DNA of 64,000 nucleotides from Crambe crambe (GCA_963924555.1 OZ004584.1:5269001-5333000), one strand, 5' to 3'; shown: positions 11,850 through 25,180, counted from the stretch's first letter. Made by a program: numbers and translations. Notes: a model not told the origin generated them from the sequence alone.

Positions 11850-11915
11850 AATACATATAAGTAGAGACACAGTAATGCAGCTATCATCTACTGCTGCATG
11901 TGATAAACAGCCATC
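11850..11915 (+). promoter_or_regulatory. Candidate core promoter of gene A
   Basis: A TATA-like catataagtagagacac lies about 60 bp before the ATG. The downstream stretch gtaatgcagctatcatctactgctgcatgtg is conserved before every exon 1 in the cluster (26125, 39128, 45690, 54898). Conservation across copies partly reflects recent duplication, so it is weak evidence of function. Confidence 0.35.
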
Positions 11916-14501
11916 ATGATGGCTACTGCAGTTCGATATTTAGTCACTGCTGTAGTCCTGCTGGTAGTGCAGCTTGACTTGGTAGTAAGTCTAGTGATCA
12001 ATGTGAGTTGGACAGTGAATCGTGAGTCAAGTACTCTCCGCTGTATTGGTGGTAGAGTAGTGGGCTTGACAAACACTACAGTGCAGTTGCAGTACAGAAC
12101 CATCAGTATTACATCAGTTATAGGAGACTGGATAACACTGGATGCATTGCCTGTTAATATATCATCTGCTGTAACACACAACTTGAACTTTGATAGCGCT
12201 GTAGGAGGTGTGCAGTTCAGAACTCTGCAGTTGGAGCATGGTGGAGGAGGATGCAATTGCTGGAGACAAACATTACTTGACTTTAATGTTGATGGAGCTA
12301 GCAGATCTACATCTAATTGCTTCAGAGTTCCTACGTCAGGACCTTTCTGTGCTGGTGGTGCTGGCAATGCTAGAGGAGCTACTCGTACTGCACTCTACTT
12401 CAATATGAACGGTGAGGACTGTCCAGGAGACAGTGATTCAACACTAATCTCTAACAAAGGTCCTCCTCTACCACAGGATTGTTCCACAACCATACCTAGA
12501 ATGTAAGTTCTTGTTGTTATTTGTTGTTGTTGTTTTTTTTTTTCAAGGTGACGACCACATAGCTATATACATAGCTAGTTGAGAGGGACTACTTGTCTCT
12601 GTACCCAAGTACTTTGCAATGATGACTGTTGAAGAGGGAGGTGATAATAGACAAGGAATCTTGGCCTTTTAATTAGTCAGCAGTGAATATAATGGCTGAT
12701 CTTTTTGTTCCACCTATAATTTAATTATTGTCTTTCTTCATTACTTCACATAACAATACATACACTATGTTCTTAGTTATTACTGTATTTATTTTTCCTA
12801 TTTTCTAGTGTGGTGAATTATGGACTGATAAACCAGTTTGAAGGACCTAACGATAATTGTAGGGGAATTGAGGATGGTGAAGCAATAGAGTTTGCCATGC
12901 GTAATGACACCAGTGGTAGTGGGGTTTGGACACCTCTGCAAATACTTGCTGAACGGCAACTTGCACCGGTGATCAGAGGTTATAACTTATCAGACTCAGT
13001 AATCATACGCAGATCCACCACTGGTGCAGAACAAAACACTGTATATATATGTGGGGACATCCTTCAAACAAGTGAGGTTCAGTTCCGCTGGATGGGATCA
13101 GCCAATTTTTTTACACGTCCATCACATGACATGTGGGCACTGACAAATGTAAATGTTACTTTGATCGACAACAATAATACGCCCATCAATATATTTAATG
13201 ATGACTTTGGTTGTGATGATACACAGCCCTGTTTACTGAAGTGAGTTAGCTAAATATAGTTGAGGTAAAGTGGGTAGCTAATTCAAATCTTTTCAAAATC
13301 AGGAAGACTAGCTTCAAGATATTTACAGTAGACTAGTACATTCAGAAATCCCAGTACTTAGAACTTATTTGAAGCATAATGGAGTTACCCTGCCTTATTT
13401 ATATATAATATTGCAGTGCAAGTGATTAGAGCTTATGTATATATGTATTTTAGTTCTTCAATATGGAAGGAGCCGAGAAGAGGAAGTCTAGCCTGCACGG
13501 CGTGTAGAAATACTATACCATGTGTGAACAACTACCTTACATTTGGTGCCAACAATGATGAATTCACAGGCCAACATCCTGTCAGTCGAATTACAATAAC
13601 TCAAATTTTTCCAGTACAATTATCTGAGGCAGCAGAAGGTGAACTGAATGATGAATTTTAATCTCTTTTAACATAATTCAATATTTCACTTATAGCTAGC
13701 ATGCAATATTTTGAAATGTCTTCTTGTACTCTTCTTTTTTCACCAGTTTTGCCGCGCTTACAACTCAGTCCTGTGATCTTCAATGCCACACCAAATGGAA
13801 CCTGTCCTTCAAATGAAATCCTTGAAGCTGCAAGAAGAAGCATCATTGAAACCACTAACAATATCATCTCTCTCATGAAACCTGTACCTGCTTGTGGCAG
13901 TGGATTTTGGTTCCAAGTGGCAGATTTGGACTTCAGTGACGTGTCCCAACAGTGTCCCACTTCGTCCTGGAATGTGATTACTTCTCCCACTAGATCATGT
14001 GTGCCTGTGACACCTGCAAGTTGTCCAGGGGTCACGTTCCCAACCAGAGGTGTGAGATACAGTCGTGTTTGTGGTCGGGCCACAGGCTATGGTGTCCAGG
14101 ATCCTGATGCCTTTCTTGTCCAACAACCAGCAAACAGTGCAGACGATCTCTACTTGGATGGTGTCAGTGTGACACATGGATTTCCTCGTCAACATGTCTG
14201 GAGTTTTGCTGTAAGCGGTGGGAGTCAGAGTGAGTGCCCCTGTAATAATCCCAATCGAGTCCAAGCTCCCTTACCTCCATCGTTTGTTGGAGATAACTAT
14301 TTCTGTGAATTCGCAAACAGCAGTTCGGCTGTGTGGGATGGTATCAATTGCACTTCGGGCAATTGCTGCAGGACTTCTCCATGGTTCACTGTGACCCTCC
14401 CTGTCCCCACCTCTGATAACTTAGAAGTGAGGATCTGTAGTGATGAAGAAAACTCAGGAGAGAGGGTCCAACTCAGTTTCATACAGCTATTCGTGCAGTA
14501 G
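11916..14501 (+). CDS. Gene A: secreted reelin-like/Cys-rich protein
   Basis: Exons 11916-12502, 12809-13240, 13454-13638 and 13747-14501 give 652 aa with phases 2, 2 and 1. Exon 1 has a signal peptide (MMATAVRYLVTAVVLLVVQL) and a reelin-like module with VQFRTLQLEHGGGGCNCW. Exon 2 is a second such module (VQFRWMGSAN, WALTNVNVTLID). Exon 3 is a Cys-rich linker (TACRNTIPCVNNYLTF). Exon 4 (about 250 aa, at least 14 Cys) is an extracellular domain I know only as an uncharacterised family common in cnidarians and sponges: CGSGFWFQVADL, FPTRGVRYSRVCGRATGY, VSVTHGFPRQHVWSF, VGDNYFCEF, CCRTSPWF, LEVRICSDEENSGERV, ending QLFVQ. There is no GAIN domain, membrane segment or stalk, so the product should be secreted. 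Its N-terminal modules are nearly identical to those of copy D. Many NxS/T sites suggest heavy N-glycosylation. Confidence 0.85.
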
Positions 14502-14537
14502 TTTCATTCAGTGCAACTATAGCATAGCTTCATAGCT

Positions 14538-14543
14538 AATAAA
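14538..14543 (+). terminator. Poly(A) signal of gene A
   Basis: AATAAA 36 bp after the gene A stop codon. Confidence 0.5.
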
Positions 14544-15487
14544 TATTAATTTGTGTTCTCATTGCTCCTTAACTAATATTATATAGCATGAAATTTAGGG
14601 AATGAATTTTCATGGATTTCATGTAGAGGGATGAATGAATGAATGAATTGGATGATGCTCTGGATCAAAGCAGAGGAAATGTATAAGTTTCAAGAAGGGA
14701 TATAGGACTGAAGGACGAAGAAGAGACATGGGAATAGGAAATGTAGATGAATACTATGATTTAGACCCCAACAATTATGTTCAGCAAGTCCTTATTTACA
14801 TACAACTAAAATTAATACCTTTTTTAATTATTGATGCCAACAAAATGGTGTCTTTAATGGCCATAAAACTAATGTTCACTCCTGCCTGTGTTCCATTCCA
14901 CCATTTCACTCCATAATTCCATCCATTGAAAAGTGACACCATGTACTCTCCATGCAGTCTGAACAGTGAACTGAAATTGTTGCTGAACTTGCTGTATCTT
15001 CATCTCTGATGTGTGTCATGCTAATTCAGTTATGGAAGTGAACAAAAAAGGTCTAATTCACAAATTCTCCCTCATGTATAAGTGCACACATAAATATTAC
15101 AAGAAATAGGCTTCAGTTAGTAGAAATCTCTATAATTATGCACACAAAGAATGTGGTTGTAGTACTTGTTTAGCTAATAAGTGATTCTCCAGAATAACTG
15201 GTACTGTTCACTAATTTCCAAGAAGTCACTCACATAGGCTTCAACTGTGAAGGGTACAAGTTCACACAATAAATTTCGCTTAAAGTTCGCACATTACAAT
15301 CGGTATAACAACTGAATCTGACATGATAATGGCTTGCATTTTTTGCAGAAATAGCCATGGCAGCTGCAAACCTTACATAGTTACTTGACGTGCATGTGAT
15401 TTAATAGCATGAGTATTTGTGAAAATTTCCCGGACGGCTGTCCAATACACGTGCCAGCAGATGCAGTTATACATGAGGCTGGAGTTT

Positions 15488-15552
15488 TTACCGCGAATAA
15501 CCTTTTACTTAGAAGGTAATGCTCTACCATTAAGCTATAAACTATTGACCTT
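15488..15552 (-). tRNA. tRNA-like relic, possibly Arg(TCT)
   Basis: The minus strand reads tagcttaatgg, an A-box match, then tagagca as the closing D arm. Next comes a ttac-CTTCTAA-gtaa stem-loop that would present anticodon TCT. The T arm is damaged (no GGTTCGA) and an acceptor stem is not evident. It is probably a pseudo-tRNA or a tRNA-derived SINE head, and not a working tRNA. Confidence 0.35.
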
Positions 15553-15619
15553 AAAAGGACTCGAAGTGATCTAGTTATGAACAATCTGAAATGAAAATGG
15601 AACAGCGAACCGGTGTCAT

Positions 15620-15752
15620 AGTGTAGATCGTCCCCTCTATAAATTGTCCCCCCGGACACTATACCCTAGTGTAGACTGTCCCCCGGACACTCTACCCTAG
15701 TGTAGAATGTCCCCCTAGGACATTCTACACTAGGGCAGAGTGTCCCCTAGGG
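15620..15752. repeat. Tandem palindromic repeats of the gtgtagaatgtcc type
   Basis: Three to four units of about 33 bp built from ctagtgtagaatgtcccc and ccggacactctaccc. The last unit is inverted, so a 30-bp palindrome forms around ccccctaggaca. The same core appears as a palindrome at 17021-17048 next to a poly-G run. Confidence 0.7.
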
Positions 15753-16994
15753 CTCCTCAATAGTTGAACCTAACCTTACATTTGTTAAAAATCTGTTATA
15801 TGTAGCCACCACTGTATGAACACTGTATATCTAGAACATCTACGCAAATGTCTCCTGAATTCAATTTTTACGTAGCTAGTAAGAAGCCTGACCATGTTTC
15901 ACTATTATATATATCCGTTAAAACATTCATGCATGTTCCAACTATATGTAGCTAGCTAGTTATAACTGCTGTTTTAGGTTGCAAAAACAAAACCAAACCA
16001 AAAAAACAACAACAACAACAACAACAACAAAATAAAAATACAACTAAAACAACAACAACGAAACAAAAAATAACAACTTGTCAGTGTTGTTCAAAATAAT
16101 AAAGTCAAATCAATAATTTTTCCACTGTTAAGATATAGGTGGCAATAGCTACAGCAACTATAGTGAGCTAGCTTAAGTGTATGTTGCATGGAATACAAAG
16201 AGAGAGAGATTGGCTATGACAGTTATGCTATAATTATTATTTTGTATATGTACCAATCCACATACTTTAGTTGGTGCTACAAAAACTATAGCTACATAGA
16301 CATGTTTTATCAGGCAGCCTATACAAGTAAAGAAAATTCCAAAACTGGTTTGGCCAAGTTGGGAAGTAGAGAACTAAGTGGAAGTCACACTGTCTGCTCA
16401 GATGGATTCTCATGCACCTGCACTGACCTGACAAGTAAAATAGCTGGCAATTATATTTAGAATGAACTCGGGCTCACCTACACAAATTTAAAGTGAAGCT
16501 GCAAAAATGGAGATCACCACAACTCTGGATTTCGGTTATCAACAAAACTAAAAGATATTCATTTCTGTTGTTGCTATAGAGAATGGAAGCAATTGAGTAT
16601 GACTGTATATCAAATGTATGTGTCATAATATAGGCTCTGAACCTCCAACATGCTCTCTTGTGCAGCAGTGACAATGGAATCAGTAGCTATACTGTTATCT
16701 TCAGGGAATAGATCCAAATATTTTATCCGGCACTAAATTTTCATGATCTTTTTGTCAACAAAAACGATTATTTATCTATGTGATAATTTATAGCTACCTT
16801 TTGGCTCACAACACTGGACTTGATTTTTGCACTCTTCGTTCTTTGAACTAGCTAGCTAGCTAATAATTTAGTAAGCTACTTCTTCCTTTATTCATAATCA
16901 TAGGCACTAGAATTACACAATAAAAATACAGTTATGTATAACCATAATTATATGCTCTTACTTTCTTTTGCTTTTGTCTTCGCTATCGCTTTGG

Positions 16995-17100
16995 AGGTGG
17001 GACATTTCACACTAGAAAGGACATCCTACACTAGTGTAGAATGTCCAGAATGTCCGGGGGGGGGGGGGGGGGGGGGGGACATTCTACACTCTGACACCGG
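16995..17100. repeat. Palindrome plus poly-G tract
   Basis: A palindrome of about 28 bp, ggacatcctacactagtgta then gaatgtcc, is followed by a second gaatgtcc, about 22 consecutive G, and gacattctacact. It is related to the array at 15620-15752. Such a G run could form a quadruplex. Confidence 0.7.
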
Positions 17101-18269
17101 TGATTGTGGCAAAAATCTCGGATGATCTGTGATTTTAATTTTGTACAAACAGTTTGATTTTAACATGTACCCTTCACAATTGCATTTGTCAGCCTCAGCT
17201 CATTGAGTAGCTTGATAATGATATTGATATTATACATACGACCTTCTACATTCAGAAATTTGATTGAGGCCATTAGCTACACTGTGTACCGTGTGCCGGG
17301 GGCCCAAGGCAAGGGGATGATGTAATGACTATGTGAGACTTGTGGTTGTGTACTTGTTCATGTAGTCACTTGTAAAGTTTTATAGGCCTTATGTTAATGC
17401 CATGTACATAGAGCAGGCTTATTCCTGTTTTGACTGGTTTTAGCTAGAACAGACTTTGATGTGTTTTGATGTGTCTGAATGATCATGTAGCTAGCTAGCA
17501 AGGTTTAGTTAATATGTATCTTGTGCATTGATTCCAAGAAATCCACAAGAAATGGCTTCAGTTTGTGGAAATCTCCATGCACACAAAAAAATAACTGTTG
17601 CATGCAAAAGGCAAATAAAAATTGATTCTCCAGAATAACTGGTACTGTTCATTTATTCCAAGAAGTATGTGACAAAATAGGCTTCAGTTTGTTGAAATCT
17701 TGATGCATACTAAGAATTGCACTTGTTAGCTTCAGGTCATTGAGTAATTTGATTATTGATAGTATACATGACTTTAAAATTAATTTAGCTTATTCAGAAT
17801 AATTATTTTGATGTTCATAATTGTCTCGATGAGGCATGTAGCTGTAGGTACAACTCAGCCTGGAAACACATGAAGGTCACTATAATAGCTACAATACTAG
17901 TAAATACCTCAGAGTTATAGGTACCCTCAGGTGTTAAGTAAAACTCCCTATTGTGGTTAACTATTACCTCCAAACATCTTTGAAGTAACACGTATGGTCA
18001 CTGTTGTGATTGTTAACAGTCATAGTATGCGTGTTATCTAATGTGTGACCAAGCCAAAGTAAAGTGCATTATGGATGTGTCACATATAAATATACATACA
18101 TACATACTATTTTCTAATAGATAGACATCTTTGTGGTAAGATGTGCATGGTCATAGGTACATGTCATTAGTATGCAAGTTATCAGAGAGAGTGGTAGCTC
18201 TCTCTCTATGTATACGTAGGTATGACAGACACTGTGAATTGAACATAAAAGCAAATTATGGTATCAGTG

Positions 18270-18760
18270 CAGGGCCGGATCCAGGATTTTTAGATAGCTG
18301 TACGTAGGTGGGGTTGCAGGACTAGGAGCACACACACTGGACTATGGGGAAGTCATTCGGAGGACACATGTTGGCTTCACTTGCAGGCTACAACTTTATG
18401 TATGAGCATTTATGTAATGTCATAAATCTAGAAGTCCAAATTTTCCACAAAGTGATATATCTTTGAAGTGACACATGCAAGGTCACAGGTGCAATTGTTA
18501 ACAGTTAGTATGCACTGATTTATGTAATGTGTGACCTTGAAAGTGCATGTGCAAGCCAAAATGGATGTGTTATGTATACATATATAGACTGTTTCTTTCT
18601 TATAGCCACAGCCTTAGATGATGACTGTAGTTAGCCATTAGTGTTCCTGTAATTGTAATACTTTAAGTAGGCATGGTCAAATTGCATTATAGTGTATCAT
18701 TTTATCAACAGGCTTAGCTTGGGAACAAAAGGGGGGGGGGGGGGGGGGGGGGGTTGCAAC
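18270..18760 (+). mobile_element. Truncated copy of the interspersed element with a cagggcYggatccagg end
   Basis: The left end, cagggccggatccagg, and internal motifs (gttgcaggactaggagcac, the paired ctttgaagtgacacatgcaaggtcac) match the complete element at 35804-36572. The right terminal repeat is missing and replaced by a poly-G run and gttgcaaccctggcc. The terminal sequence resembles hAT-type ends, but the superfamily is not certain. Confidence 0.6.
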
Positions 18761-20094
18761 CCTGGCCATACACCTATAAGAACAGGTGGTGTTTTTTTTT
18801 GATCCAGTCTGTTCAAGCAAGGGATGTGGAACTTCAACACCATAGTGCTACACTTCACTGAATATAATGTTACTAATGTAGCACTGTATAGTTGTGGTGT
18901 TGATTAGCTATAACTGCTTCTGTTAGTTTCTACTTAGCAATTCAACCTTCATTGGCAGCAGCAGAATGTATGTTCCCTGTTTCACAGAGTCACAAACTTC
19001 TTCTTCGATTAATAAGGTAGATTTGACAGAATTAGCTATAGCCACTGCAGTGAGAATGATTATTTATCAGCGAGTCAAGGCTTGAAGTGTTGAGCTATAC
19101 TTGGAGGTCGAGGATGCAGATGAAGTAGCATTATTGGGAGAAAAATGAGCATAATTTACCAAGACCTAACAGTGATACACAACATTATCAGTTGAGCAGC
19201 ATAGCTGTCAACGATCCAGGACATTTGTCTGACTGGTATTGAATCTACAGTAACCATAATATTCTTCATAATAATTATTATTAGCTCGTAAAATTTTACC
19301 TCCAGGGGTTGACAGGTATGCTATAGATGATGGTGGTAGCTATTCATAACATTTTTAGACAACACATTTTTTTTCTTTCATGCTACGTGCAGCTAGGAGG
19401 AGCACATCCCTATCTCATCACTGACAATCATCAGATTCACAATGAAGGCCCCCTTGTAAAATTTCTGGATCAGCCCCCATGGTAGTACAGAGTTTGGAAA
19501 TCTTGCCCTTCATTCCGGAATAAAGCCTTTAAAAAAATTTGGCTCAATTTTAAGGCTGAATATAAAGCATTCTAATCGCTACTGGTAGCATGATGGATGT
19601 GGATATAAGAAATTAAGCAGAGCTGTGCTGAGGGCTACTGGTAGTGGATATAAGAAATTAAGCAGAGCTGTGCTGAGGGTTTTGGGAATGTGTTCAAAGT
19701 CTCTGAGACCCATAAATGCTTATCTTGCCAGCTTCCTCCAGACCTGGTCCAGTAAACAACTTAATCTTTGGTAATAGACTTACCTACTCTACTTGCAGTA
19801 TTTCTGAAATAGTAAGCTCCCTGGTCCTGAAACTTGTTCTACACTTTGAAGTAAGCAGGATAATCATTCACAGTAGCTTTTTATGGGGTCACAGGTTAAA
19901 TAGCTGTTAGTATGCAAGTTATCTAAACTAAAGTATGACTTGAAAGTACAAGCCAAGTACAAAGCAATACAGATGTGCAGTGTATACTCTATTTTCCTGA
20001 TACATAAGACTATTTAAGAGATAGCCAGTTAATAAGCTATCATACTATAATAGCTACATATTATTGTCTACTGCTGCATATGTGCTAAACATCC

Positions 20095-23000
20095 ATGGCT
20101 GCTGTGGTTCGATATTTAGTCACTGCTCTAGTCCTGCTGGTTGACTTGGTATAGTGAGTCAAGTGGTCAATGTAAATTGGACTGTGAATTCTGAGTCAAG
20201 TACTCTCATCTGTATTGGTGGCAATGAGGTGAGCTTGACAAACACTACAGTGCAGTTCCAGTACAGAAGCATCAGTATTACATCAGTTATAGGAGACTGG
20301 ATAACACTGGATGCATTGCCTGTTAATATATCATCTACTGTAAGACACAAATTCAACTTTGAGCACTGTGGGAGGTGTGCAGTTCAGATCTCTGCAGTTG
20401 GAGCATGGTGGAGGAGGATGCAATTGCTGGAATCAAACATTTAGCTTTAATGTTGACGGAGCTAACAAATCTACATCTGTACATTGCTTCAGAGTTCCTA
20501 AGTCAGGACTTTTTCTGTGATGGCAATGCTAGCGATGCTAGAGGAGTGACTTATACTACACTCTACTTCAATATGAACGGTGAGGGACTGTCCAGGAGAC
20601 AGTAACTGACTTTGCTGCTTGGCAATGAATGAGTGTGTCAGAAGAGCATCAAGCTTACTGCAGAGAGATTCTGCAAATTCATCAGATTCAACACTAATCT
20701 CTAACGAAGGTCCCCCTCTACCACAGGATTGTTCCACAACCACACCTAGAATGTATATTAAGTTCTTTTGTTTCTTCAAGGCTACAGCCACATATATCTA
20801 GCTATATATCTAGGAGGGTGTATCAGTCAGCTACCCTCTTCAACAGTCATAAATACTTGGGAGCCAAACCCACAATCGTAATTTTGGTCATTACTTTTTA
20901 AATAAATAATGACTTCACTGAAATTGAGAATGTGTCTGATGAAAAACAAGGAGTCAACTTTGCCTGGCCTGAGAATCTAAAGTAGGTACAAATGAGCTGG
21001 CTCCGGCTCTGGATCAGGCTGCTCACTCCTGACTAATTAAGGCCAAGCAAAGTAGATTACTTAATTGTCTCTCATCACCTCCTTTACCACCTCAGAACTC
21101 TGTGGGTCTGGAGAAAACCCTCCAGTATTAATATTCAATCTGGTATGATCTAGGCAATGCCATATACTAACTTATGAGTCATTGTTATTATTCAAATTGC
21201 ATACACACACATACATACACACAAAAATTAAAAACTCTGAATGTACCAGCTGTAACAGTGCCTCCAGCTGTATGATCTTCATAGCTTTTTTCTTCATTAG
21301 CTACTACAGAATATACTCTACATTTTCTAGTGTGGTGAATTATGGACTAATAAGCCACTTTGATGGAAGTCGCAGTATTTGTACAGGAATTGAGAATGGT
21401 GAACCAATAGAGTTTGCCATGCATAATGACACCAGTGGAAGTGGTCCTTGGATCCCTCTACAAATACTTGCTGAAATGCAACTCGCACCAGTGATCAGAG
21501 GTTATGACTTACACTGTATCAGACTCAGTAATCGTACGCAGATCCACCACTGGTGCAGAACAAAACACTGTATATATATGTGGGGACATCCTTCAAACAA
21601 GTGAGGTTCAGTTCCGCTGAATGGGATCAGCTTTTTTCGATCCTTCATACCCATCGTTTGACGTGGGCACTGGCAAATGTAAATGTTACCTTGATCAACA
21701 ACAATGATACGACTGTCAATATAATTATTTAATGATGACTTTGGTTGTGATGCTAGTGAGTTAATAGTTAAGGGGGCAATGGGGTAACTAATTCAAAACA
21801 ATGAAGACTTCTAAGGCATATTTTTCAACTATGACAGTAAACTATGTGTATCCAGGAATTTCAAGCTCAGAAATTAAGAATTGCCCTGCTTCACCTTATT
21901 ACACAATTAATCCTGTAGTGTAAGTGATTCAAGTTTTTGTACACATAATTATTAGTTCTTCATTATGGAAGGAGCCGAGAAGGGGAAGTCTAAACTGTAC
22001 AGCATGTGAAATGGTTTGTGTGTTAGTCAATTGATTGAGTGCTATTATCACTAATATGTACCTAATCTGTGTAGATCAAGATGAATCAGACATTATATCA
22101 ATGCAACTGTACGTTTAGACACTCATTGAATTACTATATAAGATATCATTTATGATGATGCAGAATCCACTTGAGGCTGTAGACTTAGTTCAGAACCTGA
22201 TGACCAAAGGTGAGCAACCAAACACTGCTATATTATTTGCTAGGGAGCATATTCAACAGACTCAGCTCAACAGATGTCAACACACAAGACCAGTTGAGCA
22301 GAGTGAGGATAAGAATGACTATCTAATAATCACTATAATAATATTATTATATTCTATGCAGGCCTTCATTAGAGTTGGCAACTCCATAACCCTGCAGATT
22401 GTCAGCAATAAAAAGGTATGGCTAGCTATCTACGTAGTTAGCAAGCATGTGCTTTTTGGATCAAGGATTTCATGGCACAAAATTATGCTATCTTGCTTGT
22501 TTTGGACTATGTTAGCTACGTACACTATACTTAATCACCGATCTTCAGGCTGATCTTGTCATTACAGGGAGTTCACTACTGAGTGTGTATGATCGATTGG
22601 GTCTTGAAGTGTTTCAAGAAGAAGGGAACATTTCCACTGGAAACATCGGTTAGTGTACGTATTTGTGTCATCTGTAGCCGACTACAAACGAGCATGCATG
22701 AAGAATTTCATAATTCAGGTTATTACTACGTAGCTACCTAAATGATACTTAACACAATCAGTTTTGTGCCAATTATTCAGAACAGATTCTAGCCACTATG
22801 TTGGAAGTGGCAATAGAAGTGAGAGAGTGAGGTCAGTCGCCTTCCTCTATTATAACGTGGAGAAATTGTTTCCAGGTGGTCTACCAAAGACAAAGAAGTA
22901 TAAGTAGCAGTGAGTTAGCTAGCTATACTGTTGATATCATGCACACATTATAGCACTGAACTAGCATCGGGTATAGTGTCCCAGTACTGCTCTGCACAAT

Positions 23001-24450
23001 GTTGGAGGTGAACAATTTTCCACCGAGAAGTTGATGTTGGCTTCACCTGTCAGAGTGAACTTTGAACACTCCAATAGAGTCAAAGTTGGTGAATTAGTGT
23101 TAGTTCATGAGGAATTTGACTCTGCTGGTCCGCCATGACTGATCTTGTAGGAACAGTTAGCTACTGAAAGATAATTCTTTAGAAACCTTTTGCACATTTT
23201 CATCTGGGAGGTAAAATGTTCGCCTATACCCAAGCCCATTTTTACACTTGCAGTAAAGAATATTTTCATCATAAGTAAAAAATGGGCTAAATAGCTATAG
23301 CTATGAGAATCACTGCTTAGCTAACTCTCTATATCAATCAGTTCACAGGACGCCATTCTTACTGTTGGGCAGTGGTCTGACAGAGGGTGTAACAGGAATT
23401 ATACCCTCTCCAATTCCTCTATGACAGTGTGTGAATGCAACCACCTCACCCACTTTGCCATCCTGCTGAGTGCTCGACCTTTGAACCTTCCTTCACCTGT
23501 CATGTTCTCTCTGCAAATTATTGGATATGTGGGTGTGTCTGTATCACTGGTTGCCATGACACTCACAGTCATTATCTTCATTAGTATAAAGTATTACATG
23601 ATTAGTGAAATTTGAAGGGATTTCCCCACAGGCCACTGCGTAACATACGAAGTTTTATCCATATCAACCTCTACATCAGCCTTGGGATAGCTCAGCTCAT
23701 CTTTGTGATTGGTGTGACTCGTTCTGAGTCTTCTGACCCTACAAGTGAGAGAGTCCCAGTCCACTGCCAGGTCATAGCTGTCCTCCTCCACTACTTCTTC
23801 CTGGTGTCCTTCATGTGGATGCTGATGGAGGGCATGGTCTTGTACATCATTCTCGTAAAAGTGTTTATTACTATGGCAAAATGCTACAGGCTAGCATTTA
23901 TGCTAGTCAGCTATGGTGTCCCCTTACTCTATATGGGTCTGCTGACTCTGCCACTGGGTTTTGCTCTGCCAACACAGCCAAATTATGGATACCCTGGACC
24001 GTAAGCCAATGAGAGATTGAATATCATTTAAATTACTTATCCTCTTCAGCTGTTTCTTAAATCCTGGGACAAATTTTATCTGGGCTTTCATTGTTCCAGT
24101 AATCGTAATTATTCTTGCCAATGTTGGATTATTCATCATGGCTGCTGTCGTCATGTGGCGTCATAAGAAGAGACAAACTGGTGCCATGAACAAGAAGGAT
24201 ATCAAGTAGGAAAAACTTTATCACTTAACATGTTCACAATAATTATTGTCATAGGAAGTGGTTGCTAGCATTGATATCACTGGTGGTGATCATGGGACTG
24301 ATGTGGGTGTTCGGAGTACTGATAGTGGAGGTGAAGGCATTGCTATCCCTTGCTTACATCTACACCATCATGGTGGGCTTCCAGGGACTCTTCATCTTCC
24401 TCCTCTTTGTCGTGATTGCATTGTTGTTTATGCAATCACAATTATTGTAA
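20095..24450 (+). pseudogene. Copy B: adhesion-GPCR pseudogene
   Basis: Exon 1 starts normally, but a 2-bp insertion gives TAG at 20152-20154. A 2-bp deletion near 20360 and further indels near 20510 and 20600 break the first reelin-like module. Exon 2 (from about 21331) shifts frame near 21515. Exon 3 (about 21957) stops early and lacks the mucin-like stalk. The exon carrying LNTRLLSPEGEP is mostly deleted (about 22795). The GPS/7TM part is still open: GPS and TM1 about 23349-23590, TM2-TM4 about 23632-24000, TM5 about 24050-24207, TM6-TM7 about 24256-24450. The end is IALLFMQSQLL and stop instead of the normal tail, shared with copy E. No full-length product is possible. Confidence 0.85.
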
Positions 24451-24722
24451 TTATGTAGTTATCATACATCACTACCAGTATTCTACTTCCAGACTACTTA
24501 AGTCATTGTTTTATCATTTACGTATGTCAGTCGTGGAGTTGCAAATCTTTTATTATTAATATTAAGTGTGCAAGAGTTACTACAATGGTGACGAGGTAAA
24601 CTGGAAACCAGACTGAATCTGAAGTTAACATGCATGTATTAATACTACCATGTGTACTCAGGCAGCTAGCTACGTAGCTGTACTGTCTACTGTGTGTCGA
24701 CTACTCAATCTCGATCTCTTCC

Positions 24723-25180
24723 ATCTGCTGTAACACACAACTTGAACTATGATAGCACTGTGGGAGATGTGCAGTTCAGATCTTTGCAATTGTCCCCCCC
24801 CCCCTTTCCCCTCCCCTCCCCCTCCCCCTCCCCCATATATGGAAAAGCTGACATGACCTCAGTAATTAAAATTTTTTGTAAAATTACCACATACTTAGGA
24901 GGTCTTTGATAGTCCTATCATAGCTTCTATGGGCCTAGCTGCTTTGAATGACTTAGAGAATTTCAAGGGGGGGTATGGTTTCAATATGAGATAAACTGTC
25001 GAGAAAAAAAAACTGGCTGACAGTCTAATGTCATGTCAACCAGCAAACAGTGCAGACGATCTCTACTTGGATGGTGTCACGGATTTCCTCGTTGACGACT
25101 TAGAAGTGAGGATCTGTAGCGATGAAGAAAACTCAGGAGAGAGAGTCCAACTCAGTCTGATGCAGCTATTCGTGCAGTAA
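24723..25180 (+). pseudogene. Chimeric pseudogene fragment, second copy
   Basis: It starts inside exon 1 (tctgctgtaacacacaactt) and then follows 10410-10887 almost base for base, including the C-rich tract and the deleted last-exon tail. It lies about 270 bp after the truncated end of copy B and 1 kb before copy D. Confidence 0.85.

Larger units (their letters stand above)
14544..20094. other. Long non-coding spacer with repeat relics
   Basis: No intact gene was found. It contains several diverged copies of the family's upstream DNA (about 15100-15260, 17520-17830), recognisable by motifs such as agaataactggtactgttca and tggaaacacatgaaggtcac. It also has CAA-rich DNA (15985-16075), a poly-G run (about 18731-18753) and a duplication (19576-19680) with two units of about 45 bp ending gcagagctgtgctgaggg. 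A segment at about 19780-19890 resembles 58690-58790. Short ORFs here have no coding support. Confidence 0.55.

Noticed and set aside
14728..14916. 62-codon ORF downstream of gene A
   Set aside because: Low-complexity AT-rich reading in the 3' flank without homologous motif.
24258..24458. Second-frame ORF (MVASIDITGGDHGTDVG) over TM6-TM7, also at 43805 and 60700
   Set aside because: Shadow of the conserved 7TM frame; the true frame matches TM6 TWVFG and TM7.
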